DNA from: Elysia marginata
Taxonomy: Eukaryota > Mollusca > Gastropoda > Plakobranchidae
Direction of reading: 5' to 3'
Assembly (NCBI GenBank): GCA_019649035.1
Contig: BMAT01002771.1
Span: 1,027,093-1,061,479, forward strand
DNA length: 34,387 nucleotides
In this document: positions 1-10,653 of the stretch, piece by piece
How positions within the stretch are numbered: position 1 is the stretch's first letter
How the letters are laid out: the number at the start of each line of letters is the position of its first letter
Notes under the pieces: model-generated
Told to the model about the DNA's origin: nothing
The model's database searches: none
The model's input: the letters and a program-made list of their open reading frames with translations, nothing else
Made by a program: the position numbers and the translations under genes

Positions 1-148
1 TCATTATTATTATTATTACTTTTAGGCCTACTATAGTTATTATTATTAGTTTGCGTATAATGTATCACATATCAAACATAATATATGAAAATGCTAAATA
101 CCTTTTCATGATTATTTTGTACTCTGGTGGTCAATGTTGACGTGTCAG

Positions 149-243
149 TCATGGGTCAAACCGAGTGTCACACTGGCTGGAAGCTCTTCCAGGGCTATTG
201 CTACGGTCTGGCTAAAGAGCGTCTGTCCTGGTCAGAGGCTCAG
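149..243 (+). CDS. C-type lectin, first visible exon
   Basis: The exon encodes the start of the lectin fold (TECHTGWKLFQGYCYG, then LSWSEAQ) and ends at CAG|GTAGGT in phase 0. The acceptor is taken as the TCAG at 145-148, which is weak because the upstream tract is not strongly pyrimidine-rich. An in-frame ATG at 151 could be mistaken for the start, but no signal peptide follows it, so upstream coding sequence is inferred. Confidence 0.8.
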
Positions 244-3200
244 GTAGGTAGGTCACACAAACAAACGCGCACTAACGCACACTGTCATGTTGGATCATTG
301 GATTAATTTAGATTAGATAAGATTATGAAATGAAACCTTTGGAATAAGTATTTTCAAGATCTTAGCAATGCCTGAATGTAAAAAAACCTCGTTAAAACTT
401 TATTTTCTTTGTATTCTTCGATTGTTATTTCGCAATTAGTCATTGGATCAAAGGTTTTTTGTTTTTGTTGAAATACCAATTAAGCTTTTTTTAATGTTCG
501 TAAAATGGAAGAAGTTTATGTGACTTCTGAGTCACAAATATCAAAATAGATTTTATATTATCTATCACTTCAAATAAGTCTCATTAATTGCATGATAAAC
601 TCTTTGCACAATTAAAAAATCTTTTGATTGAGCAAGAAGATGTAGTTCGGTGAAGTAAAAAAAACAAAACAACTCAACTCCTCTACTAGCTTTTTCAAAT
701 ATAAAACTCAGCTTCTGTGCCATTTAGTTCCAAGGTGTCACATAAAAAACTCAGCTTGTCAGCCGGCTAGTTTTAAGTTATCAAGTAAATAGCTCAGCTT
801 CTCTGTCGGCTAGTTCTCAGGTATGAAATAAATGACTCAGCTTGTCTGCCGGCTAGTTCTCAGGTAAAATGGCTTAGCTTCTCTGCCGGCTAGTTTTAAG
901 TTATCAAGTAAATGGCTCAGCTTCTCTACCGGCTAGTATTAAATTATCAAGTAAATGGCTCAGCTTGTCTGCCGGCTAGTTCTCAGGTAAAATGGCTCAG
1001 CTTCTCTGCCGGCTAGTTTTAAGTTATCAAGTAAATGGCTCAGCTTCTCTACCGGCTAGTATTAAGTTATCAAGTAAATGGCTCAGCTTGTCTGCCGGAT
1101 AGTTCTCAGGTAAAATGGCTCAGCTTCTCTGCCAGCTAGTTCTCAGGTATTAAATAAATGGCTCAGCTTCTCTGCCGGCTAATTCTAAAGTATCAAAATG
1201 AGCAACACAGCTTCTCTGCTGGCTAGTTTTAATGTATCACATAGAAGAACAGCTTCTCTGGCGGATTGGCACGATTAATAAAGAATGTCCCAGAACACCA
1301 TCAATTCATATTCAATTTGGTAGCAATATTATAAAAAGGAATTATAAACCACAATGGGAGTAGATAGTCAAAATCTGTTTACAAAGTTAACACGTAAATA
1401 TAATATTACCAAAATAAACCTTTAAAAATTGAACAATAAATATTATACAACAAGATTCAGAAGAGAAGAGAAGCTGAAACTTAACAACACTATAAACTTA
1501 CTTCAAACTCTAATATCCTTCAAAACTTTAATTAAAACGCACTTGTAGGTCTATAGATCGTCTAAGAAATATGATAAAGCAAAAGATAGTATTATCCAGA
1601 TTTTCTGAAGCATTACCACTAAAAAATACACTCATAGTGAACTGCCGAACTCTCTCGGTGTCTACAGGATGACTTACTCCATTTTAAACTTTGTACTCTT
1701 CTATAAAGCAATAAGTCGCTTAAATTCAGGGGTCAAAATTTTTTTTCATACAGTTTCCTTTTGTCAACAGAATATCTGCTCTGCATACGGAGGCTCCCTT
1801 GCCGAAATTCACTCACAAGCTGAACACGATTTTGTCAAATCTATGCTGATCAACGCGTCAAGTAAGTGGACATTTTACCTCCTGTAAAAGACTAACTGTG
1901 TGATGATGAAATCTATTCTAAGGTTGATAATTATTGGTGAGGCATCTAGGGTCAAACATCCGCAGGTGGTTTAGACTAATTTCGAGGTAGAGTCCTTATA
2001 ATGCTTAGCTATACAGTTAACAATTTTTTGTCTTCAAAAGGAAAAAAAAGTTCAAGGGATAGCTAACCTAGAATAATAATATTTTAAACCTTTTTACAGT
2101 ATTGGAAATGGTCAATAACTCAAAAATTCTGACTTGTACATAATCTACCTTGCTTTTCTCAGAGATTATAAACCCTACCTGCATGATTCATAACAAAAAA
2201 TACTATTGCTAACACAATTTAACTGAATGAGGTCAATACCATTTCAAGTTACCAATGCTTAAGCCAAAGTATAAAAACTTCTTCACCTCCATGGTAACAA
2301 TGTCGAGTCAGGGCTAATAAAATACAAACCATGATAAATCAGACGCTAGTAGCCCAAAATAGCTTTGAGTTAGAGCCATCAACAACGAAAACCTCTCATT
2401 CAATCCACCTTTCTATTTGTTTCGAAGGACATATTCTGGGGTGCAGTAAAACTAGACTTATATTTTTCGACTTTTCAGAGGATATTACAGACTTTAAGCA
2501 GCAACGCGTGAGTATGACGCGAACGTCAGTGTGTCTATTTTTAGAAACTGGTTTCATTATTTTTATAGTTTCTCAATCTGCTTTCCCGATTTTCACGTAC
2601 GCGTAGTGAGACACGGTGCGTGTGCTAAAGGTCTCTAGTAAATACATTATTAAAATTTTTTTTTACCTCAATAAGCGTAAAAACAACCTTCACCTTAAAA
2701 AATAGAAGAAAACTTTACACGAAGAGCTAAACTGTAGAAAAGATGACACGTGAAGCCTTAGTTGGAAGAATAATGGCGTCCGAAACCTATGCTAGATCTA
2801 GGCCTAATCTAGACTTTAAGGCAAGGCATTTTATAGATCTAACTCTAAATCCAGATTATCTCAATTGGTTTCCAGACCTAAATAACTTTTTTAGATATTT
2901 AATCTAGATTGTAGATCTAGATCCAACCTAAATTCTCAAGAATTCAACAAACGGAGTTGGGAATCAGGCAAAAACTTTAATCTATCATTTTATATGTATA
3001 AAAAAAACCACTAGGCCTACTTGAGCGCCTCCAATATCTTTGAACATTTAATAGGGGAGACGATAAGATAATATTGATCCCAGTGAGAAAAAAGATTGTT
3101 ATGGGCAGTATTCAGATAAACGTAAATTTACATTGACGAACATGAAGTAAATTTTTGTTATATTTCTACTTTCTACGCATTACTTTGTTTTACTTATAAT

Positions 3201-6200
3201 TCATTTAAGTTAAATACCAAGAAAATTTAAGAACTGTTAGATATGGTAGCACAGTAATTGTAAAAACGAAGTTATTGAGCTTTTTAAAGTAGGCCTATTT
3301 AAAAGATATGAGAAATACGAATTCTGTTCAGTGCCAAGTATGGTGGAACGAATCATTTTCGAAATTTGCCAATTTTTGTTCCAGGTTGTAGGTTACGTTA
3401 CGATATGAGGAACCTTGTTTTACAACACTTAAAGAATGCCTGCAAAGTGAAATAAGAAAGATTCAAAAGAATGCGCGCATTGGCTGTAAGATTTTAAGAT
3501 AGGAAGATAGTTTTATTACCTATAAGACCCAGAACTCTGTAAGGCTTCTTCCCACTATCTTAATGCGGGCCTAGATAAAGTCATGCGATTGACCTGTCGC
3601 AGCTCTTAGTAATTCATGTTTCAAACCTGTTACAAAAACCTATGGGTTTCATAGCAACGCGACAGGACTGTCCTGCCCTAGATCAGTGTATGAGGTCGCT
3701 ATGGCAATGTGTTCAAATCTGTGCCAGTACAGATGGGTCGTTGTGCGGTATCCGGTAGGGACCCCAGTCCACCCGACTACTCATTTACCGTTTTCTCTTT
3801 TCAGTATCAAATGAAGCTGACGGCGTCTGGATTGGAGGAAGTGACATATTTATGGAAGGATCTTGGGAGTGGGTTGGATCAAAAATTCCCATTCTAGAGT
3901 ATACAAACTGGGGCCAAAACGAACCGAACAGCATCGTCGGATACAACCGTGAGTTTAACATTTAGGCAGAGGCTTTTAAATAATCTTTATCGCAATATCC
4001 TCTTACATGTGGCTGGAAACAAGACCGTTGTTTTCACAGTCGACTCATTTTGTTCCTTTACATCTTTATTTTTATTTCTCCCCCCTTGGCTTGTTTGTTT
4101 CTACTTCTCTTCTTTTTATCATCCCTTCGAAATCAGCACTATCTCTTTAATAAAAGTAATAATAATTGACATCTTCATCACAATCATCATTACTGAAATT
4201 AAAACCATTATCATAATAGGATTATATATGATCAAAATGATGATCGTCGTTGGTAGTATGGCTCCTTGATTTGTGACCAAGCTGTTTGGAAGTTTGATCT
4301 CGATCTAAGCCCACTATTCTACTCGCAGTAAGTCGTTTTCGAAGCATCTAGTTATCTTCAACTTTTGCATGTTATGGAAAATTTCAACTTTACGCATGTA
4401 AAAGCGAACTATCAGGTTTGGAATAACAATTAGCATCACTGTGGCTAACAAATTACAGCATTTAAAGTACCGGTATATAGGCTCCATAAGGTCTTCAGAT
4501 GGAACTATGTTTTAAAGATGTTATGATCGTGATTGCTATAACAAAAGCTTAGATGATCCAGCTGAGAAATATATGGAAAGGTAAAAGTGTTGCCATCAAC
4601 GTAAAGCTGAAAATGTTGAAGTGCCTCATCTTGCCAGTTTTTAAGAATGGATATAAGGCATAGGCTCTGAGAAAGAAAAATGAGGACAAGTTCAAGGCAA
4701 CTGAGGTGTGTCTATACAGTTAACCCCTAAGTATCCGTTGGCAAGACAAAAGAACCAATACAAGGCTCGTGCATGAAGTGGGTATAGATCTAGAGAGGAG
4801 TCTGAACAACGAAATAGACAAAAGAAGGCTCAGATACCTCGGCATTGCTATCATAAGTCAGAAAACAGACCTCATGTCTATAGCAATGATGGTCAGAGTG
4901 GAGGGCTGTAGGAAAAGAGGTCACTGATGGACAACATGTACCACGAGGTCGTCTACAGAAGTCGTGACCGAGAAGGCTGGAGGGCTGTTGTGGCATCCAC
5001 TGGAGGAGCAACCATCGAACACGGTCTTGCCGACGAGTGAGTGAGTGAATGAGCTAACAAAACAGGACTGGCTTACAAACAGCGGACACGAAAGCGGTTA
5101 TGCCTTTACTCATTAGAACTATTGTTCACAAATCAGTTTGAGAAAAGGACATTTTTTTATAGAAAAGGTTATCACGTTTGCATACAATTTCTCCAATACC
5201 TTCCTTACCTTTTGCAAAAGATAAACTCTATTTAAAGCAAATCATATCTTCAATTTGTATTATAGGATCTCTTATGTAAGACAAAATGTAAAAGACCCTA
5301 GAACGATACTATAAAAACTGACAAATTTATTTCACATCAACATTTTTTCAAAGATACTGCAAGTATATTCAATAATATTTTTGCTAGATGTTATATACCG
5401 TTGAAGTTTTCATATTGCTTATTACAAAACATTAGACATTTAGCATGGTAGCTTTTTCATGTCGGAGCTGTTTCATGATGAACCTCTCTTGTCAGTAAAA
5501 TTCAAAATGTGGACCCCAAAGCGAGCTATTCTTGTGGGCGAAGGAAAATTATGACAAGAATAATTATAGTGCTGAATCTAAGCCCAAAGAATAAGGTGCT
5601 ACGCCTCACCATTGCTCACGGGGAATTTCTGAAAAATATTGATTAAATTAATTTTTCTAAGTTCATGCAACAGCCTTATATGCAAAGGCTTTTACTTAGA
5701 TTTACTTAGACAATAAACTTAACAAAACAAATATTTCTCGACCAGTTCAAATGAGAGGGATTTCAGCATTTTAATTATGAGAAAACGCCTTTTAAAAATG
5801 TATTATTATTGATCTTTTTGTTTTATCTAAATTTCAAATTAAAAGCAGTTGTACTGTGAAAATTGCGTCAGCCGAATGATTTTCACGTATTTCGAAACAA
5901 GTTTACTCTTTCTTCTTGGCTTTTTGTCTAGGTGAGGACTGTTTATGCATGTGGAAAGATCTGGGATGGGCGTGGAATGATGAGTCTTGCGTAACGAACA
6001 ACGTTCTTTACTTCATGTGCCAAACAAGGTTAGTAGCATATGGGAGGCAACTCGACTAGATCACGCACAAGTTGGTCAGACTAGTATGAGTAATGGCCCT
6101 TTAATTAAGAATTTGCTATAAATATGATTTCATATACATTTTTTTAGGTTGCTTTGAAATGATATATCTTGTGTTAAAGGAAAACAATGGTCAAAATTTT

Positions 6201-6839
6201 CAACCAATGATGACGCACCAATGTAGAAGGGTGTTGTAAAAACTGTTTTCAGTCTTGGTGTAGGAACAACCGTACTTGACAAAAAGTATGGCATGCGTCC
6301 TTTTTAAAGACCATTATTTGCCAGGAGTCTGTACGCCTATGTATATGAAAATATTAGGTAATATGCTGATGTTCATCTTAGCGGAGAAAGTAAACTATGC
6401 TCGGATGGCTGTGCATGAAACAGCGAAGAACACCTTTGATAAAGTGAAAGTGAACTTTACTCCAAACAAAAAATTACAATACAGCTTAAGAGCCACCTTT
6501 ATCAAATAGGGCCTGTTTCAGAAGAAAAAAAAAATGTGTTTCTTGGCATCATATAAAATGCATCACACTGTAATTCATGTTGTGCCCATCAAAATCAATG
6601 CTCTAACAATTATGTTGAAGCAATTATCAGCTGTTAACTCATTGTATGATATACACATAGTTACATCTTGTACAAAATAACATACTACCTAGTGGATGAT
6701 TATCGTTTAATGAAAACAGGAGCGTAATTTAAGTATTAATTTCGCTCTACAATACTTAATTTATAAAAAAAAGTATTTAACATGTATTTGGCGTTTCTCT
6801 TTTTACAGGTCTTTTATGTATGAAGGTATCGTCGGTTAA
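149..6839 (+). CDS. C-type lectin gene, 5' partial, five visible exons
   Basis: Joined exons are 149-243, 1771-1861, 3805-3948, 5932-6028 and 6809-6839; all junctions are GT/AG and phase-compatible (0, 1, 1, 2). The product covers essentially one complete C-type lectin-like domain. It opens with the ECHTGWKLFQGYCYG region, then LSWSEAQ, a SLAEIHS stretch, VWIGG (the family's WIGL core), NWGQNEPN (EPN, the motif of mannose-type lectins) and AWNDESC (WND, calcium site 2). The final cysteine is in FMCQTR, and the protein ends ten residues later. Family knowledge predicts calcium-dependent sugar binding; in molluscs such lectins are usually secreted and often defensive. The signal-peptide exon is not seen and probably lies upstream of base 1. 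Seven cysteines are present, one more than the commonest arrangement. Confidence 0.9.
244..1770 (+). other. Lectin intron 1
   Basis: The intron runs from GTAGGT to TTGTCAACAG. Apart from the minisatellite it holds AT-rich sequence with no recognised element. Confidence 0.75.
670..1268. repeat. Minisatellite with 123-bp higher-order repeat
   Basis: About fifteen units of 37-44 bp lie head to tail in lectin intron 1, each built on a core like CTCAGCTTCTCTGCCGGCTA. Between 834 and about 1200 the units are ordered 37+43+43. Copies of the 37-bp type start at 834, 957 and 1080, exactly 123 bp apart. The 37-bp unit ends in TCTCAGGTAAAAT, while the 43-bp units end in TTATCAAGTAAAT. The outer units (670-790 and 1200-1268) are more diverged. 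Confidence 0.9.
1771..1861 (+). CDS. C-type lectin, second visible exon
   Basis: The exon follows TTGTCAACAG and ends A|GTAAGT, phase 0 in and 1 out. It encodes NICSAYGGSLAEIHS and the following helix EHDFVKSMLINAS. This matches the conserved alpha-2 region of C-type lectin domains (C-x-x-x-G-G-x-L-A-x-I). Confidence 0.9.
1862..3804 (+). other. Lectin intron 2
   Basis: The intron is 1.9 kb with no recognised gene. It contains a cluster of AGATCT/TCTAGA/CTAGAT motifs at 2791-2930 and one copy of a 25-bp sequence (2502-2526) that recurs at the right edge of the window (34363-34387). The rest is AT-rich and unassigned. Confidence 0.6.
3805..3948 (+). CDS. C-type lectin, third visible exon (EPN motif)
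   Basis: The exon follows TTCTCTTTTCAG and ends CC|GTGAGT, phase 1 in and out. It encodes DGVWIGGSD, GSWEWVG and YTNWGQNEPN. The EPN tripeptide is the classical determinant of mannose-type specificity in calcium-dependent C-type lectins, so that specificity is an inference from the family. Confidence 0.92.
3949..5931 (+). other. Lectin intron 3
   Basis: The intron contains the decayed LINE fragment at 4540-5040. Nothing else recognised: 3949-4540 and 5041-5931 are AT-rich, with an ATC/ATT-rich patch near 4140-4260. Confidence 0.7.
4540..5040 (+). mobile_element. Degenerate non-LTR retrotransposon (LINE) ORF2 C-terminal remnant
   Basis: One reading frame carries the conserved tail of a LINE reverse-transcriptase protein: VKLKMLKCLILPVF, LRKKNEDKFKATEV, IRWQDKRTNTRL, RRLRYLG and RVEGCRKRGH. 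It is broken by in-frame stops at 4550-4552 (TAG), 4661-4663 (TAG), 4721-4723 (TAA) and 4925-4927 (TGA). After a frameshift the terminal DREGWRAVV region continues to a TGA at 5038-5040. The clade cannot be settled by eye (RTE- or CR1-like tails look like this). It is a dead copy inside lectin intron 3, in the sense orientation. Confidence 0.8.
5932..6028 (+). CDS. C-type lectin, fourth visible exon (WND motif)
   Basis: The exon follows TTTTTGTCTAG and ends AG|GTTAGT, phase 1 in and 2 out. It encodes EDCLCMWKDLG, AWNDESC and VLYFMCQTR. WND and the two flanking cysteines are the calcium-site and second-disulphide signatures of the fold. Together with EPN in the preceding exon this predicts a functional sugar-binding site. 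Confidence 0.92.
6029..6808 (+). other. Lectin intron 4
   Basis: AT-rich intron of 780 bp. A short open frame in it (6276-6509) has no recognisable family features and is treated as chance. Confidence 0.6.
6809..6839 (+). CDS. C-type lectin, terminal exon
   Basis: The exon follows TCTTTTTACAG and enters in phase 2. It adds the residues RSFMYEGIVG and stops at TAA (6837-6839). The tail lies beyond the last conserved cysteine, so it is a short C-terminal extension. The polyadenylation hexamer begins only 10 nt after the stop, supporting this as the true last exon. Confidence 0.85.
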
Positions 6840-6849
6840 AGACAGCAAC

Positions 6850-6855
6850 AATAAA
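6850..6855 (+). promoter_or_regulatory. Polyadenylation signal of lectin gene (AATAAA)
   Basis: A canonical AATAAA lies 10 nt after the stop codon. It is followed by a T/GT-rich stretch (about 6870-6896) suited to a downstream element. The predicted 3' UTR is only about 30-40 nt. Confidence 0.75.
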
Positions 6856-7770
6856 AGAATGGAAATTTTATGTCTTTCGTTTGGTTTTGTGTTGGTTGAT
6901 TCGAGCCTTCGACTTATAGTAACTTCGGCACCCACCGCCTTGCCACTTAGAGAAACATAGCTTATACCATATCGCTACTACGCTCTCAGTTACAAGACAG
7001 CCAAAATACATGATGTGTGTGAACATAATCTAGTCTCCACGCCAAGGAAAATAATTTTCAGCGATGTCCCATGGCTGCCTTTGAAACGAAGAAAAACGTT
7101 TAGTGGAATAGGGTAAAGTGAAACATTGAAATGCCTTGCATATAGGGTGAATGAGTAAGATTTTGCAAATTTTACCTTAAAAGAAGTTGCTCTTTTGAAA
7201 CCGACATTTATCTAAGCTTCCATACGTCAAAGGTTTCATAAGATTATAAAAAAAAATTTTAAAGCTAAAAGTTAAAACTTTTGTTGATTTATGTTATATA
7301 ACCCCACTACCTATCAGCGGGAAGACGAGCTTATCTACAGGGTTATAATAACAGGAAGTTAACCCCCCTGAGGTGCAGATTTTTTAAAAGGTTTCCATAT
7401 TTGAATGCTATAAAATGATTTGAATAAAAGGTTAATTGGTGTGAATCTGCCATCTGTTGAAAACGTATATAAAAAAGAATGTCATCCAGAACAGAAAAGA
7501 TCTTGAAAGATGACACCCACTCGCCAAGAAAATATTTTGATTTTTTTACCCCACGGGCGAAGAGTAAGGGCGTTTAAAGGAAATAATCGGTTTGTAAATA
7601 GCTTCTTTCCCCAGGCCGTAAAACATTTCAATAGAACTAGAACCAAGAGATTATTCTTATTGAATATTTTAATAAATTGAAAGGCATATTAAGATGGAGT
7701 GTTTCGTTAAGCGGGTTGGGTTAAGAGGAGTGCATGTATTTCTTGTTCGTTAGAAAAAAGAGAGAAAATG
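6856..7770. other. Intergenic, nothing recognised
   Basis: AT-rich sequence downstream of the lectin gene. No gene, RNA or repeat family was recognised. Confidence 0.5.
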
Positions 7771-7771
7771 C

Positions 7772-7774
<3 letters not shown>

Positions 7775-7830
<56 letters not shown>
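7775..7830. repeat. (AG)28 microsatellite
   Basis: An uninterrupted AG dinucleotide tract of 56 bp. On the other strand it opens a Ser-Leu repeat frame that is not a gene. Confidence 0.97.
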
Positions 7831-7833
<3 letters not shown>

Positions 7834-7841
7834 AGGGAATC

Positions 7842-7880
7842 CAAGATGGCTGATTGGCTAGCGGGGCCCGCCAGCCAATC
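7842..7880. promoter_or_regulatory. CCAAT-containing palindrome beside AAGATGGC: possible promoter core
   Basis: Bases 7852-7880 form a near-perfect 29-bp palindrome whose arms are GATTGGCT and AGCCAATC around a GC-rich centre, giving two inverted CCAAT boxes. Just before it is AAGATGGC, a match to the YY1-type motif, and before that the (AG)28 tract. Such elements together resemble a TATA-less promoter, but no gene starting here was found. A terminal hairpin or repeat fragment is an alternative. Confidence 0.3.
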
Positions 7881-8550
7881 GTCTGCTGTAAAACCGACGC
7901 TACCTGTTGGTGTTGGTGCGCAAGGTCTCTAATATTCCTTTTCTTATACATGTTCTTAATATTCTATTATAGCCTCCATTACTTTGGTATATATTATAAT
8001 GTTAGAGTCTGTTAGCCTGACTGTGCATTGCTTATTTCAATACATGTACTTATGTAACTTCGTGCCCTTATAGCCCCACGCCATGTCTATGCTGAACCCC
8101 ATTCTCTCAGAAGTCTGCTGATCAAAAAACATTCCTCTATGTCTGACGTGCGGTTGGCACATACAAGCTAACAAGACCCACAAATGACCCAGTCCGTGGT
8201 AATCCATGATGCAAAATTTCACAGATCTATATGAATTTTGCATCGCTATCGGTGTCGGGTAGCGGGTGCAGCCGTCTTGGGACGACAGTAGTTGGCGAAT
8301 GCGGGTCTGTGTGTGAAGTGGGAAAATTTTCAGCCTCTTGGTATGTTTATGCAACAAGTTTATGTTAGCCAACCATGAGAAAATATATTAATGGTAATTT
8401 AAGGGAGACTCTTTGAATCATGACTGTCTGATTTTTAACCATGATATATTCCTCGATTTTATAGTGTAATTTATAGTATTGGTTATTTTAGAGAGAGTCT
8501 TTGTCTGAGTGATGATTGTGTAATTGTTAAAGCTTTGGGCTGTTTTCGAT
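7881..8550. other. Intergenic, unassigned, higher GC than surroundings
   Basis: The block at about 7840-8380 is visibly richer in G+C than the rest of the intergenic DNA. A minus-strand open frame of 111 codons (8037-8372) has no family signature and no splice or promoter support. The stretch may be a repeat or an untranslated transcript segment; I cannot say which. Confidence 0.35.
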
Positions 8551-8575
8551 GGGTAAGGCGCTATACAAATCAATT

Positions 8576-8653
<78 letters not shown>

Positions 8654-8680
8654 CATTATTATTATTATTATTATTATGAC
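8551..8680 (+). repeat. SINE-like 3' tail followed by (ATT)n
   Basis: GGTAAGGCGCTATACAAATC runs directly into an ATT trinucleotide array (about 8578-8680, with one interruption near 8652). The GCGCTATAxAAAT-(ATT)n ending is typical of 3' ends of short retroposons in many invertebrate and fish genomes. No 5' tRNA-related head with A/B boxes was recognised, so the full element is not delimited. Confidence 0.5.
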
Positions 8681-9881
8681 TTTACTAGGATAGTTTATGT
8701 TGAGTTGACTATAAGAAGGGCCGGGGAGCCGTTCACGCTATCACCCATCACTGATTTAAGGAGGCGGCGCCAACTCAAAGTTTGTGTTTGAGTCCTCCTA
8801 TCAAGACCGTAGGGCATAGAATCTTATAATATATGTAGTTTGAAATTCGCATGTAGAAAGTGTTTAGAGACCAATACGCCAAAACTATTTTTTGTTATTT
8901 CCTTCGTCCCAAGTATGAAGATTTAAGAGACATCAATGTGTCTCTTCAATAAAGGTTTTGAACTTGAGTCTTAATCGGAATGCTCACCTAGTGACAGCTG
9001 GAAATATTCCTAAAAATCAAAGTTACCAATACCAGATCCTATGGTATGAGGATAAAGGGATGATCAGTGACAGAACGTGCCCAGAGGTAAAGGCAGCGGT
9101 TGCCGACTTTCAAGCTCAATCACACCACTGCGTGAAGTGGATGCAATCGAGATTGAACATTTGCCAAACACTAACAAAAAGTTGAAAAACAACTTTGAAA
9201 CAACATTTAAAAATAATTTAAGAAATTGGCGCCTTTGATAAACGAGGCTTGATTCAGCAGAAAAAAAACCGGTCAAATTCTCTAATGCCAGTCTTCAACA
9301 TGCCTACGCTCTGTGTGTCAAGTATCGTAATTTCTGAGTGAATTAATTCAACAATTCTGCATTGCTTTTCTAGATGTAATAAAAATTACGAAAATTTTAG
9401 TAATAATGACTCTGAGATTCTTTACAAATCGTTATTACTGGGAAAAAATTGAAGAGTTAACGAATGTAAAATGATGCACCCAAACCTTATCTTTATTTGT
9501 CATCCCACGTGAGTATACTTTGAATGTAAAAAAATATAAAGAATAATAACAATTTAAATAGAACCTAAACGCAAACAATCAAACACACGAGTTTCTTGAA
9601 AACAAATTACAGACTTTAAACTTTAAACATTATAGCACAACAACTGCTGCCATATCATAGACACTTGTGTTGATTTTGATATATTCAAAATGGTGTTGGA
9701 CAAGACCTGAAACTATCCCATTTTCTCGGGAAATGTTCTTAAAGTTGTAAAAGTTTATTTTGTCTTTAAGTTCAAAATTATATATTATCATAACATGTAA
9801 TATCATTCTTTTTTTTCTTTCTCTGTTTTAAATTGTAAAGCATCTTGGGCCTATTGGTAATGGCGTCACATAATTGCTCTT
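8681..9881. other. Intergenic, nothing recognised apart from a stray AATAAA
   Basis: Unassigned DNA. An AATAAA with a GT-rich follow-up occurs at about 8949 on the + strand, but no upstream coding sequence supports a gene ending there. A short + frame at 8958-9185 shows no family features. Confidence 0.4.
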
Positions 9882-9962
9882 TATTATTAGTATTATAATT
9901 ATTATTATTATTGTTATTATTATTATTATTATTACTATTATTATTATATAATTATAATCAAT
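9882..9962. repeat. (ATT)n-rich microsatellite with possible SINE-like tail
   Basis: An imperfect ATT array is preceded (about 9830-9881) by GTAAAGCATCTTGGGCC and ATGGCGTCACATAA. These resemble, more weakly, the 3' tail seen at 8551. Confidence 0.55.
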
Positions 9963-10647
9963 ATCATCATCATCAAGGTCATTATTATTAGCTTTTGACA
10001 GTCAAAAATAAATTTTTATACAATCTTCAATAATGCGAATGGGATCAAACCACACTCAAATTAAGTAATAGAATTACGATTTGAGCTGAAAATTATTCCT
10101 AAATATCAAATATTCTGCCAGTCTAATGTCCTCTGATAAAAGTTGTCTTGACAAAACTAGAAAAAATTTAGACTAAAAAAAAACAACCCAAAAAAGTAGG
10201 CCTACATGTATTATATACAGTACATGGTAATGATGCATTATTAATCACATGGATAAGTTTCGAAATGGTTTTTTTTTCCTCGCGTATGGAATGTGTCTAA
10301 ATGAAATCTGTAAAATATAATAATATTATATATAGATTAATCGTTTAGAAAATTCACAACATTAACATTTGGGGAAAAATGGTTTTAGGCCTAAATATCA
10401 CTCTCATTGTAAAAACTACATGAGTATCAAAGCAATGAGATCGGGTAGGTGAAGATAATTAATATAAAATCAATATTTTTTTTTGCAGATCACATTACAT
10501 AAAATACTTTTGTGTACACTTTTAATACAATTAGAACTGTTACCTCTAAAAAGAATGAGTCTTTCATATATAAGTCACAGGAATTGACCATTAGGGTGTT
10601 GATGACTTGGCAATTATCAAAGATCTCTATTAGATAATTTTATGATT
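9963..10647. other. Intergenic, nothing recognised
   Basis: AT-rich sequence between the two convergent genes, with no recognised feature. Confidence 0.45.
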
Positions 10648-10653
10648 TTTATT
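10648..10653 (-). promoter_or_regulatory. Candidate polyadenylation signal of EGF/SEA gene
   Basis: A minus-strand AATAAA lies about 640 nt past the stop codon. A closer variant ATTAAA at 11102-11107 (about 180 nt past the stop, followed by a T-rich tract) is the main alternative. Sequence alone does not decide between them. Confidence 0.35.

Noticed and set aside
1669-1887. Complete small open frame starting at 1669
   Set aside because: Only 1771-1861 is coding, as lectin exon 2; the rest is intron read through the splice sites.
7721-7951. Minus-strand open frame with Ser-Leu repeats
   Set aside because: It is a translation of the (AG)28 tract.
8037-8372. Minus-strand open frame of 111 codons
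   Set aside because: No recognisable domain, no splice or promoter context, and cysteine/histidine content looks random. It is kept only as unassigned DNA.
8549-8791. Plus-strand open frame with a long polyleucine/polytyrosine run
   Set aside because: It is a translation of the (ATT)n microsatellite.
8940-8980. AATAAA with GT-rich follow-up as the 3' end of a third gene
   Set aside because: No upstream exon with family support on the + strand; AT-rich DNA yields AATAAA often by chance.
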